A stretch of 64,000 nucleotides of DNA from Trichuris trichiura. Taxonomy: Eukaryota > Nematoda > Enoplea > Trichinellida > Trichuridae. Shown here in pieces: positions 44,582 to 56,964 of the stretch (positions within the stretch are counted from its first letter, which is position 1; each line of letters starts with the position of its first letter). The notes below the pieces were generated by a model. The model was given only the letters and a program-made list of their open reading frames with translations, was not told where the DNA came from and did no database searches. A program made the position numbers and the translations under genes. The DNA is taken from contig JBAJFE010000042.1 of assembly GCA_037903355.1 (NCBI GenBank), positions 2,120,001 through 2,184,000 on the forward strand. Reading direction: 5' to 3'.

Positions 44582-47500
44582 TCAAAACTGAGCGAACAGA
44601 CGCATTGCAACTGCACGTCGGCCTTTAACGTCACCTATAAGCGGTTAAAAATTATGCGTGCACATTAAAGTACGAAGCAAATGGCCAGACTTACATGAAT
44701 GCTTCGCCAACTTTTCTGGCGGCGTCTCCAGAATTGTCTGTACGGGTTGACTGCAAAGCTGACTTCTAGTTTTTGACGGTAGCTTCTGCTTGAACAGTGG
44801 AGTCGCTGGGGCCAATGTCCTTTTAGTACCTAAGAAGTAGGAATGCCCGAATTTGACATGCGAAAGAGATCTAAACTTGCTCTACTTTTGCGAGGTAAAT
44901 TTGGTGATGGAACTTCAGGAGACGAGAGTGTATCTACCGGTGTCAAATTCTTTGATGGCGTTACAAACTCTAGAAAAGTAATTCAACGCTAAACTCATCG
45001 TATACAGAGGAAGAAAAATTAACTGTTCTGGGAAGGACTGTTTGCTTTGTCTGGTGTGACATTCAAGCCACTGGTTGCGCATTGTCCTGCAAATAGAAAA
45101 CCATATTGACCCAACGTCGAGAAGAAAAAGTCAATAGCATTTACAGTGAAGGGAAAGGAAACAGCCTGGCGAATTTGTAAAAAAATTAGGTCTGCAGGTA
45201 CGATGCACTAGTAATGCACATACCTACAATGTTTCTGTTAAATTCAATTAACATCTATATGTTACAACTAAAGCCCTTTTTGCGCTGACAGACTCAAATG
45301 CAAGAACCTACCAACGGAAAACTTTAAAAATGCCCGCTTTAAATTCCTCGGAAACGATAGATGGCATTCGCTGCCAAAAATCGTATTTACAACTTAAGAC
45401 CGCTGATGACGGGTGTCGAATGACCCGAAAGCTCCGGACATTTTAGTAACAAAAGTTTTTTCAACGGGACATAAATATCCGTACAAAAAGAAGCAACCAA
45501 ATGAAATTATACGGTCCCGTACGAAGACACTATATCTTCAAAACTAAAGCCCTATAATAAAACTCATATGCAATTAATTCTCAAAGTTGAATACATCGCC
45601 ATCTGGACAATTAAGACATTAAAATATCTCAGCTTAAAAACTTTTTGGATTAAAGATGTACGTAGTTGCCTTATTCACGCTGACTTATAACTTTAGGGTA
45701 TACTCTAACCACCTTACCTGATTTTCCTTTACTCACAGCACTCCCTTTCCCTGATTTTCCCGAACCTACAGTACACCATGCCTGCATTTCCTTAACTTAC
45801 AGCACCCCGCCTAGGCCTACAGTCCCCACTTGCCTGACTTCCCTTAATCTGCAATACCCCCTGAGCTACAGTTCCCCTCATACCTGCTTTTCCTTAACGC
45901 ACAGTAACCCTTACCTGATTTTCTTTAGCCCGGAGTAATCTCTGACCTACAGTACCCCTTCGCCTGATTTTCCTTAACCTACAGCAGCCCCTGTACCTAC
46001 AGTACCACTCTTACCTGCTTTTCCTTGACAGTCAACATAGGTTATGAGTCAGCGTACATGAAAATAAAGACTTTATTTGCGGTAAGGATTCTGTTAATAA
46101 CTTGAAACATAAGCCACAGCTTTCAGGTAGTGTATCGTCACTTATCGTCAGCGGTGTGTAAAACACAGATCTGACTCGACTAGGGCTAATTGGACCTTTT
46201 AGATCTACCATAGATGCGATGGACTCCGACAGACTTGATTCGTTATAAGCGTGCCAATGACGGATCAGATCTGATCGGAAAGACCGGAGACTTTATGTAA
46301 ATCAGCTTTTCTTGTAAAACCAAAAGCTACAGTAATTACCCAATGAATGCGAAAGAGGCAACATAAAAACTCGATTACTATTCCTTGTCTTTTAACACCG
46401 CTAAATGGCTGCCCTACATATCTTGCCACTTCCTGCTAAATCACTTGGAAATCTCATTCTCTTTTCCTTTGGACTAAACTGGTTACGTCATTCACTCTTA
46501 AGGAAGAGGCGGATACTTGGGGCACCGCGCGAGAGAGCGATAAGCATCGATGATGCCATACGAACTTGGATGTTTCTCACACTGACAGCAAATAGTGGCT
46601 ACAGTTTCTGCTACTTAATTATCTACTTATTCATGCTTAGTGTTTTGGCCTTAAGCCAAACTCGCCTAAGTAAGAAACCACATATTATTTAAGCTTTAAG
46701 AAATATTGAACCCTAACAACCTGGCAAATAGTAAGTCAGCGTAACAACAGTACCTGTTATGAAATTCGACAGATCAAAACCGTCAAGTGTTTTCACTGGC
46801 GTTTTTGGCGCTGAAACATACGATAAGGCATTAGTCAGTTGAACAGCAAGGAATTTCGCACGTGCCAAGATTCATCAGTCTGCTCTTGTACGGGTTCGGT
46901 GACATTACTTCAGGAGACTTTGGACTTTGCGACTCCACCTTATCTGCAAGGCTTTTATCAAGCTCTTCTAAAAATGAGAAGGTTGCATCAGCTCTGTGCT
47001 CTCAAGGATTCTGAACCGAACCTGCGAACTTCGCTGTCGGTGGTGAAAGGTACTGAATGTTAAAGCTAACGTGCTTCGTGAAAGGCATAACGTCATGTTT
47101 TCCTGCTATTTACAGGCAGTCAGATTGAATGTAATCATGAACAGGCGTGTATACCTTTTCTGGACTTCGTTAGATTTTTAGTAATTTCCTTGTGGCAAGA
47201 ACTGTTCAAGCCAATTAGAACAGGCTGAGTTGGATCAACAAACATGCTAGCGCTTCTCTTCAATCTTGAAAGCGGTACACTGCAAATTACTCGCGATAAC
47301 CAAAAAAGTGTTGCGTGGATGGTAATACCTTGGCTCAGCGTTTTTTCTGCCTTGCAAAGATGCCGCTTTTACTTTGCCAATCGTAGAACCGTCCAACTTG
47401 TTTTCATCAAGTTTGAGACTGCTGGTACTTAAAACTCTGACCATATTGCCATTATCCAGCTCTTCATCACCTTCGTCTAATTGAGATGTTGCATATTTCT

Positions 47501-48340
47501 TAAGCTGCTTCGGAACTGGAAGATTTAAAAGCTCATATAAGCGTGTCGCGCTCTTAGGGTACTTCTTTCCGAATCTTAAAGATACTTATGCACGTTTCCA
47601 GCCTCGTAAACAGTAGTAGATACCTTTTAAAAACTACCTGCCATAAAAATTGTCGAGCTTCAAAAGCACCAGTCGTTCCTATTATTAGACGCAAGAACTT
47701 GGCAACCTAAAAGAAAGCAAAGTTAAATACTGCACGTACTTTTGCCTTTTTTTACAGACCTCTTCCAGTGATTGATCGGAAACGCTTTTGCCCTTTTGTT
47801 CTTCAGGCAAAACACTGAAGTGAAACAAAACTAACAGCTTGTAACTAAATGCAGCATGTTTTGAAACAATAAGCGAACCAATTTCAGTAAAAGCTTACAT
47901 AAACACTCTTTGATCTTGTGTTGCTTTGGTGGCAAACAACTGCTCGCAAAAAACTTGAGAGTTCAACAATGAACACATATCCGACAATCCCTCGCATACG
48001 GACTAGAAAATATTATGCGCTCGCACAAAACTTGCAATGAAACTCGCTCCTACTTCACCACATTTTTTGCCCGCGTTAATTACTTGCAGAGCTTCCCTAA
48101 AACCAATCATGAACATGTCGTAAGTTTCGCTGAGGCTCTTTTTGAGCTCGTAGAGTTTTACGCAAAAATTGCGCACTATTGAAGGAACATCTACGTCCGA
48201 ACAACCTAAACGCATCTGGCGTTTATTCAGAACGATGGACCAAATGACGCCTTACCTTTCAAGCAAACTTCACCAACAGAATCGGTAACTACAGCAGCTT
48301 TGTTAACCAGAACGACTGAACAATCTTCGGTATCCGCCAT
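44582..48340 (-). CDS. TP/SP-rich multi-exon protein, identity unknown (weakly Ska3-like)
   Basis: Phase-consistent exons: 48256-48340 (MADTEDCSVVLVNKAAVV), 48032-48205 (VPSIVRNFCVKLYELKKSLS), 47899-47953, 47760-47814 (VLPEEQKGKSVSDQSLEE), 47638-47706 (VAKFLRLIIGTTGAFEARQF), about 47370-47560 (YPKSATRLYELLNLPVPKQL), about 47015-47055 (YLSPPTAKFA), about 46920-46960 (EELDKSLADKVESQ), about 46756-46811 (TPKTPVKTLDGFDLSNFIT), 44886-44969 (FVTPSKNLTPVDTLSSPEVP), 44695-44829 (KRTLAPATPLFKQK) and 44582-44634 (GRRAVAMRLFAQF). Introns are mostly 50-70 bp, with one of 1.8 kb. The C-terminal half is full of TP and SP sites (likely CDK sites) with basic patches. The helical N-terminus and TP-rich tail recall Ska3 of the kinetochore, but I cannot confirm this. 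Its 5' end is about 0.5 kb from RPB5, divergent. Confidence 0.6.
45705..46030. repeat. Imperfect minisatellite of splice-site-like units, in an intron
   Basis: About eight degenerate units of 30-70 bp, each with a core like CCTGATTTTCCTTAACCTACAG (written here as two pieces: CCTGATTTTCC and TTAACCTACAG). Plus strand: each unit looks like a pyrimidine tract plus CAG acceptor. Minus strand, the sense of the host gene: several units read TCAGGTAAGG, a consensus 5' splice donor. Lies in the 1.8-kb intron between the exons at 46756 and 44969. Confidence 0.7.
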
Positions 48341-48883
48341 GACAGCAACAAAGGCGAATAATTAACAATTGGACAGCGTATACTGCTCGAAAATGGGATC
48401 AAAACGTTACATTTCCTCTTCCAAAACTTGAGCAGTTATAATTCAATGTCTTAATCACCACATTACAACAACACTCGCTCCTAAGGCGAAATTTTCGTTC
48501 ACTCAACCTCGACAACCATTGTCTTCCTGCATGCTACAGTAAGAAGTACTCAGGTTTAGCTGCAAATGTAGACGAACTGAGCTAACTTGAAAAAACTACA
48601 CGACTTACGAAAATGCAATGACGCTTCACTTCTAATTCAAGATCAAATGCAGCAATCAAAAAACGACTTCTTAAATTTTCGTATTGCATCAAAGAAGCTA
48701 AGATTTTCACAAGGACACTGACCAGCCCGCACTGAGCAAATTGCTCGTCTTTTGTATTGAGTCTATTAACTCTGCAAATCGCGCAGGAGCAGCTGCTAGT
48801 GACGCAGGACAATTCACTTAGCCTGAAAATCACAAAATTCGTACTGTAATAAACTTTCCAGGTTATTTTGTTAGAGTGCGAAA

Positions 48884-50102
48884 ATGAATGAAGATGAGAT
48901 GGAAACTTTTCGCCTTTGGCGAGTGCGTAAAACGGCAATGCAGGTGTGCATTTTTTCAACGTTATTTTTTAATTACGTGCTTCATTTAAAGATGTGTCAT
49001 GATCGTGGTTATCTAGTAACGCAGGAGGAATTGGATCAAACTCTAGATGAATTTAAGCGCCAATTCGGCGATCGTCCTAGCGAGAATCAACCCAGTCGGG
49101 GTGACCTAACTTTTCTAGTAGCGCACAATGACATTGTCGGAGGTATGCTAAATTTTTGCTACTGCACCTTTTATGCAAATTTTTTAGAGCAGCTGTTCGT
49201 CTTTTTTACGGATGAGAAAAAAATTGGCATCAAGACTATCAAAGGATATTGCATGAAGCTTCAAGGTGAAGGAATGACAAGAGCTATAGTCATAGGTCAA
49301 GAGGGAATGACACCATTGGCAAAGCAGGTAGACTTCTCCGCTAGTACCAGCCGAGCGGACGTATAATGAGCTTAAGATTTTAGGCTTTGATGGATATGGC
49401 ACCAAAGTATATTTTGGAATTTTTCCTTGAAGCCGAGCTGATGATCAACGTTACAGAACATGAGGTAGGTGTATGCACCTTATCTAATGCTCTTTGTCTC
49501 TTGCAGTCAGCATACTTTCTTTTCTGCTTCTTTTTCCTGTTGTCAATATTGCTGTTGGGACTTTCTGTTTAATGAATGAATTTTAACGTCAAATCTATTC
49601 CGTTTTTCCGTAAACATAGCATTCGCGCCGCGTCTGTTTGCTTGTCCGTTGGCTTTTCTTCCGCTTTACACGCTATGGTTTTTCTTTTCTTTGTTTACTG
49701 GGTTGGCAAGATTCGTTTTTGTCTTATAAACGCCGACTTTAGTTCCGATCGAAGATATATCCAGTTAAGCATTCTAATATTATGATTTTGCAGTTAGTCC
49801 CAGAGCACGTTGTTTTGTCGAACGAAGAGAAGGTCGAACTGTTACAGAGATAGTATGTTGCCTGTATTTATTGTGAATGTCTGAGTTTGCTCACATTTCA
49901 TTGTTAAGCAAAATTAACGAAAGTAAGTTGCCAAGAATTCAAGTCAGTGATCCAGTTGCTCGATACTATGGACTCAAGCGAGGACAAGTTTGTTCCTTTC
50001 CTTATTTTGTACTTGACGTTTTTTTAAAAATTTTAGGTGGTTAAGATCATTCGTGCTTCCGAAACGGCTGGTCGATACGTTTCCTATCGTGTTGCAGTTT
50101 GA
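48884..50102 (+). CDS. POLR2E: RNA polymerases I, II and III common subunit RPABC1 (RPB5)
   Basis: Shared subunit of the three nuclear RNA polymerases, at the lower jaw near incoming DNA. Seven exons: 48884-48943, 48992-49142, 49188-49327, 49384-49464, 49794-49852, 49909-49987, 50037-50102; all phases agree, introns 45-56 bp except the fourth (329 bp). The protein is about 211 residues, the family length. N-terminal jaw domain: [70 protein letters not shown]-terminal assembly domain: ITEHE-type [55 protein letters not shown]. Introns 1 to 3 contain no stop in the reading direction of the raw frame, so the unspliced open frame is longer than the true coding sequence. Confidence 0.97.
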
Positions 50103-50392
50103 ATTTGGTACGTATCGAGAAGTTTCGCGCATTAAAGTTTTACTATGCTAGCGTCTCACAGAAGTAAACTTTATGAAGTTCTATTCTTTATTCAAAAACT
50201 AGCTACGTATAACGGTTGCGCTAACAATATAAGCAGAGGCAATGCATAATAGGTTGCGGTGTGCATTAGACCGTCCTAAAGGCGTTGCCAAGAAACCGGA
50301 TCATGCAAACAATCTCTCAAAAAAGTCAATCATGTTTAATAAGGCCATCGAAAACGCTTGCTACATAGGCACCCACATCTACCGGTTCGCGT
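50103..50392. other. Convergent intergenic region between RPB5 and MKK4
   Basis: Short 3' flanks of two genes ending towards each other. No feature recognised. Confidence 0.35.
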
Positions 50393-53300
50393 TCATACCG
50401 TAGAATGAACTTGCTTTCCTAAAAGTACGACTGTATAATCGAATGCTACTTGAAAGATGCGCTTTCGATTTACCAAAAGTTGCGTATACTTTGGCCTTTG
50501 TTCTTCGTCCTTAATTAGGCAACTGTTGACGAAGTGAATGAAGTCCATACTGAAGAATGGGTACATTTGCGGTGTCAAAAGTGGGGGATCACCGTTCACC
50601 ACTTGTTGCAATTGGTCAAAAACAGAATTCCACGGCGGATACGGGAACTGCCCAGTGGCAACTTCAACCTGCAATGATTTTATGTGCAAAATTAACGAGG
50701 CTAAAAAAGCTCTGATGGTTACGCTGTATACGCTGAAAATTAATCCTAAGATGTACTGTAATTATTATAAAGCTTCTCACTGCCAACACTTAAGTCGATT
50801 GAATGAGTGAGAGTCAGTTGGGAATTTATGAACCTTTGGGAACTGCACTTCGCAAGCTATTCATAAGTATGCAGGTTAGCAATGATATCTCAATATTCTT
50901 CGAGCAGAACAAGAATCTCGTTTGCAAAGCTTTTGCAAACAACGAGAAAAACAACTAAACGGAGACCGCCTAGCTGGTTTCATTTAAAACAGTGTAACTT
51001 GAAAAGTTATAAAACGTATTTACTTCTAGGCAACTTCGTACGAACTACTGACTTTATTACAGTAATAAAATTTTAACTTTTCGTTGTCTCCATTCCTCTC
51101 AAAGCTTTTGCAACAGAAACTTTTGCTCGTATTAAATTTTGATAATTTTTCGTTAATATTATTGCATTCAGTTTTCTATATCTTTTACGGCTTTTCCCGT
51201 TCTTATCTGCTTGGTATCTGCAATTCAAACGAAACAATTGCTCTACCAAAGGATGGATGGGCGATTATTAGGAAAAAATTGAACAGGACCAATACACTCA
51301 ACTTTATTTTTCAGAGCTTTTCAGAGCAAAAGCTCTGAAAAATAAAGTTGAGTGTATTGGTCCTGTTCAATTTTTTCCTAATAATCGCCCATCCATCCTT
51401 TGGTAGAGCAATTGTTTCGTTTGAATTGCAGATACCAAGCAGATGAGAAAGGGAAAAGCCGTAAAAGATCTAGAAAACTACGAAACTTCATCCCGTTTTT
51501 AAGAATATTACATACAGTATTATTCTCATTTCTAAGACGACTTAGATTAATACTAAACAGTGTCTACGGCTAAATAACAAGTCCTGAACCAATCGATGGT
51601 TTTGTTCGTAAGATGAGAACTTTAACAATTGCTTAGCGGGAAGAAGCTTCCAGGGAACGAAATAGGACAATTACCAATGAACTTTAATTCAAGGGATCAG
51701 AAAAGTTTTCTTGATTATACTCAGCCATCGCAGTCAGCTCTTTTAGAGGCTCATTTCACTATTTCCATCAAAACAGTGGTTCTACGAACGCGTAGGCAAC
51801 CTCTTTTCTTTTTCTGTAATTACGAAAGCACCTTATCCTCACAGGGATCTATCAGAGGTAGCACATTTTCCAACTTGTACTATCTATAAACAACTTCTTC
51901 TGCCTAACCTCATTTCAAAACATCCTATGACATTCTCAGCACCAATGCAACTTAACTGTTCGTACTCCATATTTAATTACTTTTTATTTTTTACATAATT
52001 CAGAATGAATTTTAGAAAACCGAAGCTTTCCGGTTGTCTTCGTCACCAGTCCTGGTGACGAAGAAAACTTGAAAGTTTCAGCTTATCAGAATTACCGTAT
52101 TTCACGGCCTATAAGAACACACCTCTACCTAAGTAATGGGTAGTAATGATTGGCCCAGTTAATCACTCAGTGAGTCTAATTGAGGTAGAAGAATTGCTGT
52201 TCAGCTCATAGGACTAATAAGTAGAATGCGAGCCTAGGAAGTACCAACTGGGCCAATTATTACCACCCATTACTTAGGTAGAGGGGTGTTCTTATAGGCC
52301 GTGAAATACGGTAAATGCTGAACGGGATAACCGTACAATGAAACGTTTTACCATGAAAGCCTCCGGACCCTTCAAGAAGAGTTTCATCTTCAGTAACATT
52401 CAGAAAAACTAGTACTACATATACGACCTCGCATAAGCATTTCCAAAATTGATCGGAAACTGTAATTGCATTGCGATGTGTACACCTATCAAGAGAAAGC
52501 TGTAATTCAAAAAGAATTTTCCGGATTAAACCTTTTGCAATGAGCGCGTGCCCTGCCTTATTTGCTGCAGCATTAACTGGCAACCGCAGCGAACAAGTTC
52601 AACGGGTATATTCAACTTTTTCGCACTTAGGTAACTATTTTCTGCTTTGCAGGCATGCATACGTGAGAAAGCACGTACGAGATCAACTACCGTATGTTTA
52701 GCGTTGTTTTCCTTTCGGATTAGAGTAAAGCTTCGTTCATTGATCCGTCAGTGAAAATAAAACCTAAACTTTGTAATAAAAGAATATTTCCGCAGTCACG
52801 CGAACAATGTTCACGTAAGAACAAAATGTTTCTGTAATATTGGACAAATGCGCGTGAGTACATGATTTATGCCAAAAAGTCCATCAAAAACTGATGACGC
52901 AACTATACGAAGATTATCCGAAAGTTGCAACAACAATGCTTATTCAGCGTTTAGAAAAAATTGTGCTGAATGAACAAAGCTTATTCATAAAGAATTACAA
53001 ACACTGCTTTAAAGCCTTTACAACTTTGCGAAACGACGGGATGTGGTTACGAATTGTATAACAAGTGACGACATATTCATTCTAGGGTTGGAAAGTTTTG
53101 CTCGGAATCCGAGTAAGCAAACTTACTCATACCGCATTAATGGTAGAAGAAAAAGTACAGACAACGAGAAGAACTAAAGGCTTGCTTGCAAAGCTGAAGG
53201 TATCAGAAGTGGCCAGCAGTTACGGACATAACAAAAGAGCTATTCTCGTTCAACCCATTAGGCTGACTGATGGGAAAAGAGAAATTCCTGTTTTTGACAG

Positions 53301-54768
53301 GCTGCGCAATGATTCAGCATATCTACTCTTTCTACTACTGTTTTTTGACAGGTTACTAAAAAACAGATCTGTCGTATAGACCATGTCTTTACCGAAGACT
53401 TTAAGCAACAAATTCAAAAGACTACTAGTTAGTATAATGAAACAACGCATACCACTCACCAGCGTAATTCCCAAGCTCCAAACATCAGCCCGTATGTCGT
53501 AACCACGCTTACTTTTAGCAGGATCAATCCTTTCCGGCTAAAATATACGAAACTGTTATCCATTCAGCTTACACAAAAAAATAAACGATTTTTTAAATGA
53601 AAGAAAAGCAGACACACCGCCATATAAGGCTTGCAGCCGGCATCTCTCGTCCGAGCGATTGAATCAATCAGTTTACCAGCAATACCAAAGTCACAAAGTT
53701 TTATACTGCCACTGCGATCTAGCAATATATTGCTTGGCTTTACGTCTGCAAACGACAGGTGAAAGCAGAAAGGAAAACGTACACAAATAAGGGTATAGAA
53801 TCTTTTTCAAAGTTCACGTACCTCGGTGAATCGTATGAAGTTTTTCCTTTAAATAGTTGAGCGCTTTGACAGTCTAAGCAAAAATAACCTGCATGCATTG
53901 GCGAATAATTCGAAAACTGATTAATAGATTTACATTCAAGATTTGGTTCATATTAATGTTAATATCAATCAAATCTCGAATGCTGGCATGCCAACGAAGG
54001 AACAGTGTAAAGAATATGCCTTAATAAAAAGAGAACTTACGGCAACGGCAATCTTTCCCATCACAGGTTCTGGTAGTCGTTCGTTCATCTTTTCAAACAC
54101 CATTTTGTACAAGCGTTCCAAAGATATGTCCATCAGTTCCATGCATATCCAACAGTCACCCTGAATGAAGGACTATTGGTTGAAACAAGTGAATGCGAAT
54201 CACCCATAAAGGACTTCTCTAAAAATGGCACCATAAAACTGCACGATGTAAGGACAGTCGTCGGAACGCATAATCACGTCGAGATCCATTAATAGCTGCT
54301 TCTGTTCCTTAGCATCCATGAGTGAATGCATGCGCTGTAAGTGGCGGCGTGAATTGAAAGGCAAAAACTTCAATTCAAAAAGAATAGCAAACCTTTACAG
54401 CCATTACTTTCGAGGAAACTCGATGACGCATTTTGTTCACCGATCCAAAGCTTCCCTGACCAATTTCTCCCAAGTCTTCAAGGTCATCGGCAGTAAATTC
54501 GAAACTTTGTTCTGGACTGATCTTCAGAATACCTGACGAATGGGACCGAATAAAATCACTAAAGATAAAATGTCATGGAGATCAAAGTATTCAATTATAG
54601 AATGTACAGTTGAGGTCCACACTGAACAGCAGGCCATGAGTAGTTGCTATGCGGCTCTGAGTTGCCCGTTACCTCCCATTCATTCTGCCGTTGTTGGCAC
54701 TTGCGACTGCTGACCTGAGAGAAGTCCAAGTTCTGGATCGTCGGCCGGTGGGACATTAGAATCGGCAT
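50393..54768 (-). CDS. MAP2K4: MAP kinase kinase of the MKK4/SEK1 type (JNK/p38 pathway)
   Basis: Dual-specificity kinase that phosphorylates the T-x-Y loop of JNK or p38. Exon blocks in order: 54672-54768 ([16 protein letters not shown]), about 54400-54540 ([20 protein letters not shown], glycine loop [11 protein letters not shown]), about 54220-54320 ([20 protein letters not shown]), 54040-54165 ([20 protein letters not shown]), about 53820-53875 ([16 protein letters not shown]), 53610-53750 ([20 protein letters not shown]; activation loop [11 protein letters not shown] with the Ser and Thr sites), 53460-53540 ([25 protein letters not shown]) and 50393-50680 ([19 protein letters not shown]). 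Every kinase motif is present and matches MKK4 best. A 2.8-kb intron precedes the last exon. The C-terminal tail after RPKYTQLL differs from MKK4, lacking the HPFI block, so a terminal exon may be missing or the tail is diverged. The start codon is tentative. Confidence 0.92.
51171..51478. repeat. Long near-perfect palindrome, 151-bp arms, in MKK4 intron
   Basis: Arms 51171-51321 and 51328-51478 are inverted copies with only a handful of mismatches; the loop is six bases (CAGAGC). Each arm contains CTCTACCAAAGGATGGATGG followed by a GAGAAAATA-like block, which resembles the PLE terminal repeat (CCCTACCAACGGATGGATGA ... GAGAAAATAC). This suggests a head-to-head pair of diverged PLE ends. Confidence 0.9.
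52092..52314. repeat. MITE-like inverted repeat in MKK4 intron
   Basis: Arms 52092-52160 (TTACCGTATTTCACGGCCTA...) and 52246-52314 are inverted copies with few mismatches around an 85-bp unique centre. No coding frame. A small perfect stem (TCGTCACCAG / CTGGTGACGA) lies just upstream at 52040-52063. Confidence 0.8.
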
Positions 54769-56964
54769 GACCACAAAATGTTACGTATATCCTTCATCAT
54801 CACGCGTTGCTGCACTGAAACAAATGAACAACTTAAAGTAAACGGAAAATTTCACTTGGACTTCCAATGCACAGACAGGTAGGCGACAGAAATCACTAAT
54901 TCGAAGAATGTTTGAAGTGACAGAACTAGGAGTCAAGCAACCAATAATAAGCGTAATGATTCAGGCAAGAGAATGCTCCAGCTCCAGTCGAGTTTTTTAT
55001 GCTCGCTACGTAAATAAACATTGAAGGTTCAAATGAATGATGATTCACGCACAGCAGCTTATCACCAAGACTACCCGACAAGTTTGAAAAAACGTTTTAC
55101 CCACTAGTCAGCTTTAATCACCTAATGGTACAGAAAGGAGCATTGCAGTATAAATGTCACGCCTTGGACCTCCATTGCACTAAGAAACAGAAAGTAGGTA
55201 CTCCTACAAAACGGCTATCGCTGCATGACATCCAAACATTTCGTTTATATCAAAGCAATTAAAAAAGCACACAGCAGTGCTCTATTAAAAATGGTATTAA
55301 GGATTTTGGAAGCATATATATTCTTGTATAACCTGCTTCAGTGATGTGCAGAAATAAATTTACTTTTACGCCTTGCTTTCGTAAAAGGAGAGTTAAAGTC
55401 ACATGTACCCGTCATAAAGTTGCTTGAGCTCAAAGTACAGTTGCTATTCTTCATAGAAAAATTTCGCAAAAGCAAGAAGTTTGATTTGCTCAAGCTTACT
55501 TGCTGATGCAGCTAGTAAAATACGATATCTATATTGACTGTCGCATCTTAAGGTCATTTTGAGAAAATATGAGTCATTGTTATTCTTCCAGAACTTCCAT
55601 TTCACTTTTTTGAACGCCATGGGTATGCCAGTCCCAGTAAAGTTATGGCAAAAGTAAAGCGTCTCTGTTTTCGGTTCTCTTACGGCTTGACAGGTGCCCT
55701 CTTGGAAAACCTGGGGTTAAATGACACGTGGAAAAAAATACTGAAAATAGTACGGAGATTATTACGCGTCATGTAAATGGGGATTTGGAAGTTTCTCATT
55801 TACCCACTGTCATTGTTCGGTTCAGGGACGCATTTTTAACAAGAAGAATTGTAGTTAGCCTCACTTCTTGCTGAATATTGTGAAAAGAATGACTGTTTTC
55901 ATAACGCATTGATAAGCAAAAAAGAGATATCGTCAACGTCATTTCCTACATGAGTATTGGTATTTTGAAAGCAACAATTGGTTATATGAGTTCTCATTAG
56001 CAACAATCAATGGTTGATTAGGCAGCATCTCCAGCGGAGAATTACTGCGCTAAAGGAGAGCGCACGGCAAAATGAAAACATCCATTTAAAAAGCGTACTT
56101 GAATACCTACCGTAACTGGGGCGCGAGTCTTTTGCAAGCTGTCACTTCTTCAACGTCGCAGAATGCCTTGTTTGAAATTTTCAAAAATTTAACTTTAAAA
56201 ATGTGACTTTTGTTTAAGTATCTTACTTGACACTATCATTCTACGAAAAAGTGCATACTGTTGCTTGACTTTCCTACTCCTTCCCTGTAGACGGTTGCTT
56301 GTTTCAGATTTGGCTAACGCAGGTAATAGGTAGAAGTATCGGTGAGCTATAAAAACGCGCGAAAGCACTAAACGTGATGAAATGAACAGAGTCTAAATAT
56401 AGTCTGTTACGAGTTGATGTTGGTTACGACAGAACACAGTCGCACACGTTTGCAATAACAGCTTGCTTAGCAACCACTCAAATGACGTATACTATTGGGA
56501 ACTTGGATTAACCGTTGTAACCTTAGTATGTGCGACTGCTTCTGCAAATCAGTGAGGTCTTATTTTGGGTAATCTAGAAAATTATAGCCCGTCGAACGCG
56601 TTCCAGGCATAAAAAACGGATATCAAAGCTAAAACATTTTTCCAGATTACCAACCTTGTGTATGCCATACTATCATGGTATAAGTCAGTGTTTATCAAGA
56701 TCAGGGTCACCAGCGCCTCCTGTCAACGTTTCTGAGCGTTTGGGCCTCCAAATTCTGATTGACCTTGTGACCTTGATTGATCCTTTACACATTAACGAAT
56801 TCTGATGCTACGATTCAAAAAAAGAGGCAATTAAGATTAAAAGTATTTTCATTGATAAGAGCGCATGAGGAAAGGTGATTTTATATTTTAGAAGGACATT
56901 GTCCCTTGCAGACAATTGAATTGGAGGGGTGCTTGGAATCTGACGATCCTGGAATCGTTTCTGC
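54769..56964. other. Intergenic upstream of MKK4
   Basis: The first part probably holds 5' UTR exons of MKK4 (an acceptor with TTTCAG lies about 50 bp before the chosen ATG). No other gene or repeat recognised. Confidence 0.35.
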
